Virus record (IMG/VR): IMGVR_UViG_3300046376_000092
Span: 1 to 21,822 of that record
Reading direction: 5' to 3' (one strand)
Source of the DNA: a virus
DNA length: 21,822 nt
Each line of letters begins with the position of its first letter. Position 1 is the stretch's first letter. The notes below the pieces were generated by a model. That model was not told where the DNA came from, made no database searches, and saw only the letters and a program-made list of their open reading frames with translations. Below, piece after piece: positions 14,022-20,263 of the stretch. Made by a program: the position numbers and the translations under genes.

Positions 14022-14888
14022 CTTCCCCTCCTTCGGATACGCGGCTGCTGAGGGCAGTGTAGCACTCTCAGGTTCATCTGCGCCAGCCTGGGGTGAAGCC
14101 GCCCCCAGCGGGATCTCGGTTCTCTGCTCGTTACCCCTGACCACCCAAACCGAATCGAACGCCACCGGGGTTGCGGGCAGCGGATCCGGCTGGTCATCGT
14201 AGCTGATGGTTACGTGCGGCGTGTAACCGTGTTCGGTGTTGGCGGGGTAGTCCGACCCTTGGAGTGCCTGGCAGAGGTGGTAACGGAACTCAGAGAGTCC
14301 AGGGACGTCAACCAAGGCGAGCCAAGGAGTACCCTGGTCGCCTGCCGGGAACGCACCAATCCCTCCAATAGTGCCCTTGAGTGCCTCGCCGTAATCGGCG
14401 GCACACTTGCGAACGATCTCGACGATGGTGTTGTACCCATCATCGTCCTCCACTTCGCCGTTGTACGCCAAGGTGATGTGCAGGTCCTTGGCTTCCGTCC
14501 CACCCGGAACCGCGATGTCCCCCGCCGTGGGCTCGGGGATCATGAACGCCACCATGCAGGCGGTGGCGCTGATGTCCGGCTCAGCCAGGTTCATGTGAGC
14601 CGCTCCCCGCTTCGCTTCCCACTCCGAGACAGCCGCAGCAGCCAAAGCCTGCGTCTTTGCCGTGATGTGCTTCGTCGTGCCGTTCTTAGTAACCGTTCCG
14701 CCTCTGGCCCAACGCTTGACGGTGTTGACGGCAGTTGCAATAGCACGAGAGATCGAGTAGCCGCGTTCGTAATGGAGATGCTCCGCAATTCGCTCGATGT
14801 AATCCGGGAGCCCCCCAGCCCTTTCAACCCAGTTATCCGGGCCACCCGGTTTACGCTCCAGCCCCGGATAGACGCGACTCGAAACCAC
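13065..14888 (-). CDS. Multidomain head-module protein with 2H phosphoesterase-like domain
   Basis: I chose the GTG at 14888 (607 residues) because GGAGG lies 8 bases upstream; the frame stays open 5' of it inside the portal gene. Residues ~16-62 (GPDNWVERAGGLPDYIERIAEHLHYERGYSISRAIATAVNTVKRWARGG) match a short helical module common in actinophage head proteins. Residues ~108-260 contain His137-Ile-Thr139 (LHITLAY) and His225-Val-Thr227 (PHVTISY), the paired HxT motifs of 2H phosphoesterases / 2'-5' RNA ligase-like enzymes. Residues ~338-386 (SFPIRNEQDLRNAIQAFGRAKDPAAAKKHIISRARSLGLPRLIPKQW) are another module common in phage head genes. The rest is basic and disordered (430-520), with a helical C-terminus. 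It replaces the MuF-type gene expected between portal and protease. Enzyme activity is inferred. Confidence 0.75.
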   Translation of the reverse strand: MVSSRVYPGLERKPGGPDNWVERAGGLPDYIERIAEHLHYERGYSISRAIATAVNTVKRWARGGTVTKNGTTKHITAKTQALAAAAVSEWEAKRGAAHMNLAEPDISATACMVAFMIPEPTAGDIAVPGGTEAKDLHITLAYNGEVEDDDGYNTIVEIVRKCAADYGEALKGTIGGIGAFPAGDQGTPWLALVDVPGLSEFRYHLCQALQGSDYPANTEHGYTPHVTISYDDQPDPLPATPVAFDSVWVVRGNEQRTEIPLGAASPQAGADEPESATLPSAAAYPKEGKMELSAMIERARAISDPEQKARIRAAILDLAFPVAARKEAAAKGQTIPGTTSFPIRNEQDLRNAIQAFGRAKDPAAAKKHIISRARSLGLPRLIPKQWKVDLAASILNNVIDLALTKDGRTSFKNQGKWGHGFVPLDEKAKNSKAKGSSIARKRINRLFGNATKGVTAKAEGGGTVHATSAARLGGAAQTKDATASQRVQVGAKKEASKGGGVTQRAKQSWDQIPDDQKTVRNGKKYVVAIFGGKQQLTEWVGPGVNEDVKADPAQVRYASMTPGTAAKFSSGQLKRLLAVPGQPDNVKKILNAALKKAYAAPKNPVGV

Positions 14889-16302
14889 GCTTCGGCCCTC
14901 CAAGCTGCTGCTGGTTCCGGACAATTGCGTTGGTCGCGGCACCGACCGCACCCGAGACGAACCCAGCCTTCTCCGCGAACGGGTTGCCGGGGTTCGCCGC
15001 CTGTAGCTGGGCCGACGCTTCCAGCCCCTGCTTGGTCAGCCCCTGCCGAACGACCTGGGTGTTCAACCCCAAGAGCCCCGCGACCCGTTCGATCAACTCG
15101 TCCATGAACGCCTTTGGCAGGACCTGGTTCGGGGACTGCGCCGTCGCCTGGAGGAGAGCAATGGCCTGGGTGGCGTCGTCCTCCTGAATCGGCCCAAACT
15201 CGAACTCCGGGCAGTCGGCGGTCGGACCGAAATTGTATCGAACCAGGTCAGCGATCAGGAAGTTCGTGATCGTGTCCGCTACTTCCCTCGCGTCCGCGTC
15301 TCGGCCCATCTGAAAGAACGAAGTCTGATCTTTCGACAGAGCGAAGGACCCGGTCCCAGAAGCAGCAGCCGCCCCCAAGTCCGTGAACCCGGCAAGGACG
15401 CTCCCGCTTGCCTCCGCGTCCAGCCACCTCAGCGCCGACAGGAATTGGTCCGCTCCTTTACCTGACGATTCGAGGACGTCGGTCGTGATCTGGTCAGTCA
15501 GACCGACAACGCCACCCTGCCTAAGGGTGATCAACTTGGCAGCCGCCTTGTTCGCGTCGGTCTCAGTCCTCGACCGGACGATCGTCTTCGGAAGCGACTG
15601 TCCTTCGAGGAACTGATACCACAGGAAACGGATCTTCTGCTTCGTGATGTAACACCAGTGCGCGATGTCCAGGTCGCTTTTACCCTCGAGTGGGTTACGG
15701 TGCTGGTTGTGGATGTAGACGAACGCGCGTTGCGGCTTGATCCAAATCTCTTCGGTGTCCTCGTATCGGATCGGCATCTGCCGGTAGCCCTTGAACGAGC
15801 CGAACTTCTGGTCCCGGACGATCGCGCAAGTCGTCGGGGGACGCCACGCGACCTTGTCGTAGACCACACGGAGTTTGTCGTTGACCTCACGGATCGTCAG
15901 GACCTTCTCGTGGAACGACTTGCGGTAGGCGATCGCCATCAACATCTGGCCGATCACGACCCGCATCGGCGTCGACATGCCGCCGTTGTTCGCCGGAGCG
16001 TTGAAGAAGTCGTCGATGAACTTGTGGACCGCGAGGTCGCTGGTCCCCTTCTTGATCGTGAACCGCACGTTGCGGACCGGGAGGGTCAGAGCCTGCAACA
16101 GCGTCTCCGCCTTGCCGTCCACGGCCAACATGTCGTCGGTCTCGTTGACCTGCGCGAGGTCGTAGTTGAAGATGTTGCCGTCGTCGAAGCCCTGGAACAG
16201 CAGCGTCTCGTGGTCGAACTGGCTCCCGAGCTCGTCGTCCAGCAACGATGTGATGTCCTCGACGTCAGAACCCTCGTGAAGCGGAACTACCGAACCCGCC
16301 AT
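14851..16302 (-). CDS. Portal protein (DUF935 / Mu gp29-like)
   Basis: This 483-residue protein begins MAGSVVPLHEGSDVED. I chose this ATG over one three codons earlier because AGAGGA then lies 8 bases upstream. It overlaps the large terminase end by 38 bases. Portal-like features are VRNVRFTIKKGTSDLAVHKFIDDFF, MLMAIAYRKSFHEKV, the crown-to-stem segment AHWCYITKQKIRFLWYQFLEGQSLPKTIV, and the later QITTDVLESSGKGADQFLSALRWLDAEASGSVLAG, a stretch resembling the DUF935 class. It would form the dodecameric ring at one vertex and the docking site for terminase and connectors. The C-terminal ~60 residues are Q/A-rich with a glycine-rich end. Confidence 0.88.
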   Translation of the reverse strand: MAGSVVPLHEGSDVEDITSLLDDELGSQFDHETLLFQGFDDGNIFNYDLAQVNETDDMLAVDGKAETLLQALTLPVRNVRFTIKKGTSDLAVHKFIDDFFNAPANNGGMSTPMRVVIGQMLMAIAYRKSFHEKVLTIREVNDKLRVVYDKVAWRPPTTCAIVRDQKFGSFKGYRQMPIRYEDTEEIWIKPQRAFVYIHNQHRNPLEGKSDLDIAHWCYITKQKIRFLWYQFLEGQSLPKTIVRSRTETDANKAAAKLITLRQGGVVGLTDQITTDVLESSGKGADQFLSALRWLDAEASGSVLAGFTDLGAAAASGTGSFALSKDQTSFFQMGRDADAREVADTITNFLIADLVRYNFGPTADCPEFEFGPIQEDDATQAIALLQATAQSPNQVLPKAFMDELIERVAGLLGLNTQVVRQGLTKQGLEASAQLQAANPGNPFAEKAGFVSGAVGAATNAIVRNQQQLGGPKRGFESRLSGAGA

Positions 16303-18247
16303 ACAGATCATCCTCTCGGAGTTGGTTTTCCTTATCGTTCAGCCAGTTCTCTACAGCGTCGGCGGGGACCCATCGAAGTGCTTCACGATCGTCGGGGGAG
16401 TCGCTCGTCTCCCACCAGGGTACAGCACGGCCGGTTTCCGTGTAAAATTCGGAGCTCTCAGAGTCGGTCCAGTACGCCTGGACGACACTGTCGCCGGAGT
16501 CGGTGGACCGCCCTAGACGTTTACGGATGTCGTCCTTGGACTCGATCTTGATCACGCCACCGGACTCATAGGCCACACGGGGTGCCACGAGGTCAGCGCG
16601 TAACAACTCGTCGTCGGGGAGCATGATTTCGGAGCCGGTGGCGGGGTCGAGCAGCTCGCGCAAGTTCCACCACGCCGCAGCCCTTAGATTCTTGAACTTC
16701 CACTCCCCGCTCCGGTCCTTCACCGGGACACCCGTGGCGCTTTTCGCGCTCGCGGACGCGTTAAAAGCAAGGTTTGGGACTTGGAGCTCTCTCATCCTGT
16801 CGACGACTCCCGCGCCGACCCCGATCACGTCGACGACCGCAATGTCGGCGGGGTTCGTGAGGAGAGCTACGATGTGCCCAGTGGTCTCCATCGTGTCGGA
16901 GTAATGGAACTTTCGGATGGATTCAACGGCCCAACCTCGCCGGATAGCGAGGCTGGTGGAATCTTCACCGAAGCGAGCGATATCAGCGCCAACGACCCTG
17001 CGGGGGTCGCCGGTTTGCGGACGACCTGCGTCGTTCCAGTTGTTCCAGCGGACGATCGCCGCCTCGATCCAGCCAAGCGGAATGACCCCGTCTGTGTTGC
17101 TGTCTGGGAAGAGCCCCCGCACTTTGGCCGTGAAGAGCGAGCTTTGCGAGGCCAACTTCGCAATGGAGTTGCCTTCGCTGGGGGCTCCCACCCAGCGATG
17201 CAGGCGTTCCTCGACCCAGAGCGGTGAGATGAGAGAATCGGCAACTCTCTCCGATACAGGCTCTTCGGAATAGGGGATTTCTTCTTCACTTAAGAGGTCC
17301 TCCAGTAGGCTTGTCGACCGGCCGGTGAGCTCGCATTGCAAGCATTCCTTCTGCTCGATCAACATCCGGACGTTCGCGGCAGACATGTTGGGTGAGCGCA
17401 AACCGTCGATGCGGATGACGTTCCAACCTGAGCCGGGTTTGCAGACCCGCGCGAAATGTGAGGTGGGGTCGTCGGGGTTGCCGATCACGAGGACCCGTGC
17501 GTTCTTGTTGGTGGCGAGAGCGTCAACGGCGTTGAACAGTTTGACGTCGACGCCGCTAGCTTCGTCGATGACGATGAGGATGAATGGTGCGTGGATTCCT
17601 TGGAACGCGGAGTCGGCGTAGTCGGCGGGTTTACGTCCGTAGCCGACTAGTTCGCCGTCGAGCTTCCATTGCGGGTACCCGGCGGTGATGATGTTGCCCG
17701 CGAGCTCACCTTTCTTGTGCGCTTTCTGGACTTCTCTCCACAGGATAGCGCTTACCTGCGCTGCGGTCGGGGCAGTCGTTACCACGAAGGCATCGCCCGG
17801 GGGGTGGGCATCGATCCAGTTCGCTATCGCTCTGGAGGCGATGTAGCTCTTGCCTGCGCCGTGGCAACTCTGAACCGCTGTGTAGCGGTGGCTTTGCAAG
17901 CTGTTGCTGATGGCGATCTGTTTGGTCCATATGCGCTCTCCCAGCTTGTATTCGATCCACGCCGCCAAATTCTTGTAATAGTCGGGGATCGGCTCGAAGT
18001 CCTTCGCCGCGATGTCAGCCGGATCCGGAATGTCATAACCACTGTAGCCAGGGGTTAGTTTAGTAGGGGGGGATGTTCGCCCCCGGACCCCCGGAACGCC
18101 ACCAACCCCGACGTCTTCCAAAGGGGAATCCTTGAGCCCTTCGGAAACCAAGGCGTCCCAGTCGACCGCGTCCAACGGGTTCGGCGGTTTGGATGCTTTC
18201 TGCGGGGCTTGGCCGACCTTCCCTCGACTCTTCGGCTGGCCCGCCAT
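16265..18247 (-). CDS. Terminase large subunit
   Basis: This 660-residue packaging motor begins MAGQPKSRGKVGQAPQ. The ATPase domain has the Walker A motif SCHGAGKS (127-134), Walker B ILIVIDEA (223-230) and coupling motif VIGNPDD (254-260). The C-terminal nuclease has Asp422 in VVGADIARFGED, Asp473 in VVDVIGVGAG and Asp586 in GDSVVQAYW, the three-acid RNase H-like pattern. A Cys-containing insert at about 300-345 (ECLQCELTGRSTSLLEDLLSEEEIPY) separates the domains. The start shares TAATG with the small subunit stop, and the end overlaps the portal. It cuts and translocates concatemeric DNA into proheads. The first ~80 residues are proline-rich and probably disordered. Confidence 0.96.
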   Translation of the reverse strand: MAGQPKSRGKVGQAPQKASKPPNPLDAVDWDALVSEGLKDSPLEDVGVGGVPGVRGRTSPPTKLTPGYSGYDIPDPADIAAKDFEPIPDYYKNLAAWIEYKLGERIWTKQIAISNSLQSHRYTAVQSCHGAGKSYIASRAIANWIDAHPPGDAFVVTTAPTAAQVSAILWREVQKAHKKGELAGNIITAGYPQWKLDGELVGYGRKPADYADSAFQGIHAPFILIVIDEASGVDVKLFNAVDALATNKNARVLVIGNPDDPTSHFARVCKPGSGWNVIRIDGLRSPNMSAANVRMLIEQKECLQCELTGRSTSLLEDLLSEEEIPYSEEPVSERVADSLISPLWVEERLHRWVGAPSEGNSIAKLASQSSLFTAKVRGLFPDSNTDGVIPLGWIEAAIVRWNNWNDAGRPQTGDPRRVVGADIARFGEDSTSLAIRRGWAVESIRKFHYSDTMETTGHIVALLTNPADIAVVDVIGVGAGVVDRMRELQVPNLAFNASASAKSATGVPVKDRSGEWKFKNLRAAAWWNLRELLDPATGSEIMLPDDELLRADLVAPRVAYESGGVIKIESKDDIRKRLGRSTDSGDSVVQAYWTDSESSEFYTETGRAVPWWETSDSPDDREALRWVPADAVENWLNDKENQLREDDLYGGFGSSASRGF

Positions 18248-19062
18248 TATCGCGCCGTGGTGATGTTGTACGGCGTCGGGTTGCTGGGGAGCTTGTTGAC
18301 CAGTTCCAGTCCGTCCGTGGAGCGGAGCTTCGCCTGATACGCCTGGTTCGCCCGTTGGATCGCCGCAGGAACCACGTTGGGGACCATCGCGGCCTGGTCC
18401 GGGCTCAACTGCAACGCTTCCAGGACCACTCTTACGATCGCGGAGATGGCACCAGCCTGCGTCTCAGCCAGGTTCACCAACCTCCGAGAGATGTTGGCGT
18501 CGATGCACATCTTGGCGACCATCGCGGCGTGTTTCCTTTCCTCCCGGTATAGCAGGAGCCAGGCCGCTGCGTCGGTCATGGTCGGCGCACCTTTTGAGGT
18601 TTCGACGGATAAGGGGGGGAGCCCGAGTTCTGGTGCGTCTTCCGCTGGGTCCAGGTCCCACTCAGCGATCCGGTCTTCCAGCCACCTCACCATCGCCGTG
18701 CTACGCCGGAGCTCCTCCAGCAAAGCACCCTCCGCCGTGATGTTCTGGATCTCCGGGGCCGACTTGTCGCCGCCGAACCGCTCCTTCCGGTCGATGACCA
18801 GCTGGCGTCCATACGCCCTGGCGGCTGCCTTCTTCCCAGCCTGAGTATTCCCCCCATGCTTGGAGCAATACCCCACCCCAGGGTGTGTCGTGTTAGCCCC
18901 CGCCCCCCGGCTGCAGGGGTCACCCTGACGCTCCCCATGCCGAACCACAGCAGGACACCTCGCCGCGACAGACTGGTTACTGGGAGACCTAGTAGCGTTG
19001 AACTCCTCCCGCTGCTCCGGAGTGAACATGGCAGTTTCGGAATGCTTCGTAATCTTCACCAT
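18247..19062 (-). CDS. Terminase small subunit-like protein with Cys/His cluster
   Basis: This 271-residue protein begins MVKITKHSETAMFTPEQ. The frame is open to 19125, but an extended -10 TGC-TATACT ends 6 bases before this ATG, so I put the start here as a leaderless one. The next in-frame ATG is at residue 12. Cys36, Cys50, His60, Cys66 and His69 (GYCSKHGG) form a zinc-binding-type cluster that I associate with actinophage small terminases. The middle (EGALLEELRRSTAMVRWLEDRIAEW) and the helical C-terminus (TQAGAISAIVRVVLEALQLSPDQAAMVP) fit oligomerisation. It is placed just before the large subunit with TAATG coupling. DNA recognition at the packaging site is the expected role. Confidence 0.82.
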   Translation of the reverse strand: MVKITKHSETAMFTPEQREEFNATRSPSNQSVAARCPAVVRHGERQGDPCSRGAGANTTHPGVGYCSKHGGNTQAGKKAAARAYGRQLVIDRKERFGGDKSAPEIQNITAEGALLEELRRSTAMVRWLEDRIAEWDLDPAEDAPELGLPPLSVETSKGAPTMTDAAAWLLLYREERKHAAMVAKMCIDANISRRLVNLAETQAGAISAIVRVVLEALQLSPDQAAMVPNVVPAAIQRANQAYQAKLRSTDGLELVNKLPSNPTPYNITTAR

Positions 19063-19068
19063 GCCACA

Positions 19069-19077
19069 AGTATAGCA
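19069..19077 (-). promoter_or_regulatory. Extended -10 promoter TGC-TATACT for the structural operon
   Basis: On the minus strand TGCTATACT ends 6 bases before the ATG of the small terminase gene. The expected transcription start falls on or next to that A, which suggests a leaderless mRNA. I see no good -35 hexamer 16-18 bases upstream, as is usual for extended -10 promoters. Confidence 0.6.
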
Positions 19078-19203
19078 TAGAAGAGCTAGAGCAGTTAGAG
19101 CCAGGTGCCTCTGAGACAAGCTCACGTTGAATCGCCAGAAGGGACGGGCTTTTGGGAAAGGCCGCGATGATTATCAATGGCGGCCGACCTTTACGAGACT
19201 GCG

Positions 19204-19217
19204 GGAAAACGTTTTCC
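19204..19217. promoter_or_regulatory. Palindrome GGAAAACGTTTTCC (operator candidate, family A)
   Basis: This is a perfect 14-base palindrome with a central CG, the symmetry seen in LacI/GalR-type operators. A near copy, GGAAAGCGTTTTCT, lies at 19373-19386. A looser copy, GGAAAACGGGTTTCC, is at 19395-19409. Confidence 0.6.
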
Positions 19218-19277
19218 AACGAGGAAACGTGGAAATAGTAAGTATTTTCCCGAACCGCATGCAACAGGTGTTACATC

Positions 19278-19292
19278 GTTGCCTATGGCAAT
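19278..19292. promoter_or_regulatory. GTTGCCTATGGCAAT (motif B, copy 1)
   Basis: Inverted repeat GTTGCC-N3-GGCAAC with one mismatch. Its centre is 21 bases, two helical turns, from copy 2. Confidence 0.6.
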
Positions 19293-19298
19293 AATATC

Positions 19299-19313
19299 GT
19301 TGCCTACGGCAAC
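19299..19313. promoter_or_regulatory. GTTGCCTACGGCAAC (motif B, copy 2)
   Basis: Perfect inverted repeat with a 3-base centre, extended to 17 bases by flanking C and G. It is the best match to the consensus in the control region. Confidence 0.65.
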
Positions 19314-19317
19314 GGTG

Positions 19318-19333
19318 TGGCACAACAGTGCCA
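19318..19333. promoter_or_regulatory. TGGCAC-AACA-GTGCCA (motif C, copy 1)
   Basis: Perfect inverted repeat with 6-base arms and a 4-base centre. A second copy with one mismatch, TGACAC-TAAT-GTGCCA, lies 36 bases on at 19354-19369. Confidence 0.55.
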
Positions 19334-19353
19334 TCCTATCACCCCCATACGTA

Positions 19354-19369
19354 TGACACTAATGTGCCA
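19354..19369. promoter_or_regulatory. TGACAC-TAAT-GTGCCA (motif C, copy 2)
   Basis: Same arms and spacing as copy 1 except for one base. The flanking AT pair extends the symmetry to 18 bases. It lies about 45 bases upstream of the plus-strand -10 element. Confidence 0.5.
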
Positions 19370-19372
19370 TAT

Positions 19373-19386
19373 GGAAAGCGTTTTCT
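19373..19386. promoter_or_regulatory. GGAAAGCGTTTTCT (family A, copy 2)
   Basis: Differs from the perfect palindrome at 19204-19217 at two positions. It lies where a -35 region or upstream activator/repressor site for the plus-strand promoter would be. Confidence 0.5.
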
Positions 19387-19410
19387 ATATAGCGGGAAAA
19401 CGGGTTTCCA

Positions 19411-19419
19411 TGATATACT
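19411..19419 (+). promoter_or_regulatory. Extended -10 promoter TGA-TATACT for the plus-strand genes
   Basis: TGATATACT matches the extended -10 consensus (TGN-TATAAT) and mirrors the minus-strand element at 19069-19077. No clear -35 is seen. Transcription would start near 19426, inside the palindrome at 19418-19433, leaving a leader of about 38 bases before the ATG at 19464. Confidence 0.6.
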
Positions 19420-19433
19420 GGGGTATACCCCAG
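19418..19433. promoter_or_regulatory. Perfect 16-bp palindrome CTGGGGTATACCCCAG over the start site
   Basis: It is perfectly symmetric and overlaps the last bases of the -10 and the predicted transcription start, which suits a repressor site that blocks RNA polymerase. Confidence 0.6.
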
Positions 19434-19463
19434 CAAGGGGACCACCACCAAAAGGAGCGGACC

Positions 19464-19913
19464 ATGACCAGCATCACCGCGCGTAACGCGAAGGCACTGA
19501 CCGAGCGCAACGGGACCACCCTGCCCGAGACCAAGGTCGTTGCCAAAGGCAACAAGGTGGTTGCCAAGGACAACGACCCCAAGGCGGTTGCCCAGGGCAA
19601 CGACCAGGCCGAAACCCCCAAGGCGCCCGCCCCGGCCGGAGTCCCGTGTGGCTGCGGATGCGGCATCGAGACCAACCCGGGTCGGCTGTACAAGCCGGGA
19701 CACGACGCCCGCCACGCTGGACAGGTCGGCCTGGCCCTGTACGAAGGCCGGGAAGGCGCCCAGGACGAGCTCGCCAAGCTCGGCCCGAAGCTGCAAGAGA
19801 AGGCAAACCGGTTCGCCGACAACCGCCGGACCGCCGACGCCAAGAAGGCCCAGGCCGCGCGAATCCGCAAAGCTGCAGCCGAAGCGCTGAAGGCCGAACT
19901 CGCCAGTCTGTGA
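19464..19913 (+). CDS. Small CxCxC / HxxxH protein, unknown function
   Basis: This 149-residue protein begins MTSITARNAKALTERNG. AAGGAG lies 6 bases before the ATG; a longer in-frame start at 19317 lacks such a site and would run through the palindromes. Residues 24-47 contain three copies of a V-A-x-[GD]-N repeat whose DNA is the GTTGCC-N3-GGCAAC motif. Residues 62-84 have Cys62-x-Cys64-x-Cys66 followed by PGHDARH (His80, His84), a small putative zinc-binding motif that I recall in many actinophage proteins. The C-terminal ~60 residues are a long charged helix (KLQEKANRFADNRRTADAKKAQAARIRKAAAEALKAEL). A DNA- or RNA-binding regulator is possible but unproven. Confidence 0.85.
   Translation: MTSITARNAKALTERNGTTLPETKVVAKGNKVVAKDNDPKAVAQGNDQAETPKAPAPAGVPCGCGCGIETNPGRLYKPGHDARHAGQVGLALYEGREGAQDELAKLGPKLQEKANRFADNRRTADAKKAQAARIRKAAAEALKAELASL
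19539..19601. repeat. Three intragenic copies of GTTGCC-N3-GGCAAC (motif B, copies 3-5)
   Basis: Copies are GTTGCCAAAGGCAAC (19539-19553), GTTGCCAAGGACAAC (19560-19574, one mismatch) and GTTGCCCAGGGCAAC (19587-19601). The first two are 21 bases apart, the same spacing as the pair in the control region. The last is 27 bases further on. Confidence 0.75.
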
Positions 19914-19922
19914 CGGCAAGGG

Positions 19923-19947
19923 CCGAACCCCACCGCCCGGGGTTCGG
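19923..19947 (+). terminator. Hairpin after the CxCxC gene
   Basis: CCGAACCCC and GGGGTTCGG form a perfect 9-bp GC-rich stem with a 7-base loop, 10 bases after the stop codon. There is no real U-tract, as is common for hairpin terminators of high-GC hosts. Confidence 0.65.
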
Positions 19948-19996
19948 TCCTTGGGTTCCAGAAGGCACCCGCTAAATGAATAGAGCGCCCGCCCCA

Positions 19997-20014
19997 CGTG
20001 TTCGCTCGAACACG
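19997..20014. promoter_or_regulatory. Palindrome CGTGTTCG-CT-CGAACACG
   Basis: Perfect 8-base arms around CT. The half-sites GTTCG and CGAAC are those of Gram-positive LexA boxes but in the opposite order, so this is not a normal SOS box. Its function is unknown. Confidence 0.45.
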
Positions 20015-20123
20015 GAGCATGTATTAAAGCGAAACGCGGTCCGACGGGTTTGTCGGGGGGTTGTCGGCATCAAATCTAGATCTCAACTAGAGATTGAGAT
20101 TCTCCTACACGCGGGGAGGCGGG

Positions 20124-20155
20124 GCTAACCGGCCCGGCTTTTCCGGCCGGTTAGC
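20124..20155. terminator. Strong hairpin GCTAACCGGCC / GGCCGGTTAGC
   Basis: A perfect 11-bp stem encloses a 10-base loop with a T-run. It could terminate transcription from either side or insulate the gene at 20264. No U-tract follows; a partial copy GCTAAC recurs at 20161. Confidence 0.55.
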
Positions 20156-20184
20156 TGGGCGCTAACACCGGGGTTGCTGGGCCG

Positions 20185-20213
20185 TTGTGCGCGGCAAACC
20201 CCTCTGGTAAGAT
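20185..20213 (+). promoter_or_regulatory. Promoter TTGTGC-N17-TAAGAT
   Basis: A -35-like TTGTGC, a 17-base spacer and a -10 TAAGAT preceded by TGG (extended -10) lie about 50 bases upstream of the ATG at 20264. This is the best two-part promoter in the window. Confidence 0.6.
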
Positions 20214-20263
20214 AGGTTATGTAGGACCCCCCATGGGTTCCTGATCCGATTAAGGAGAACAGC

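Larger units (their letters stand above)
19063..19463. other. Divergent control region, ~400 bp, rich in inverted repeats
   Basis: I find no convincing gene here. The stretch is more AT-rich than its surroundings and separates the late minus-strand operon from the plus-strand small genes. It holds two outward extended -10 promoters and at least four palindrome families (listed separately). It also has a GGCCGC/GCGGCC inverted repeat with a 14-base loop at 19160-19185 and the palindrome CATACGTATG at 19346-19355. It looks like a switch or operator region. An origin or packaging site is also possible. Confidence 0.8.
19914..20263. other. Noncoding 350-bp stretch with hairpins and a promoter
   Basis: No gene is supported. 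In order it holds a terminator-like hairpin just after the stop (19923-19947), the 18-base palindrome CGTGTTCG-CT-CGAACACG (19997-20014), and an inverted repeat ATCTCAA/TTGAGAT with a 7-base loop (20080-20100). These are followed by an 11-bp-stem hairpin (20124-20155) and a promoter (20185-20213). Confidence 0.75.

Noticed and set aside
11147-14051. Several long plus-strand frames opposite capsid, protease and 2H-domain genes
   Set aside because: High-GC third positions create open antisense frames; the minus-strand products have recognisable motifs and ribosome sites.
15658-16551. Plus-strand frame of 297 codons opposite portal and terminase
   Set aside because: Shadow of genes with strong portal and terminase motifs.
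19317-19463. Longer N-terminus for the CxCxC gene
   Set aside because: The extension would cross motif C, family A and the promoter; the ATG at 19464 has a proper ribosome site.
19997-20014. SOS (LexA) box
   Set aside because: A LexA box needs CGAAC-N4-GTTCG; here the half-sites are in the opposite order with a 2-base centre.
19359-20020. Minus-strand frames of about 211 codons opposite the CxCxC gene
   Set aside because: No ribosome site and low-complexity antisense composition; the plus-strand gene has a ribosome site and a recognisable motif.
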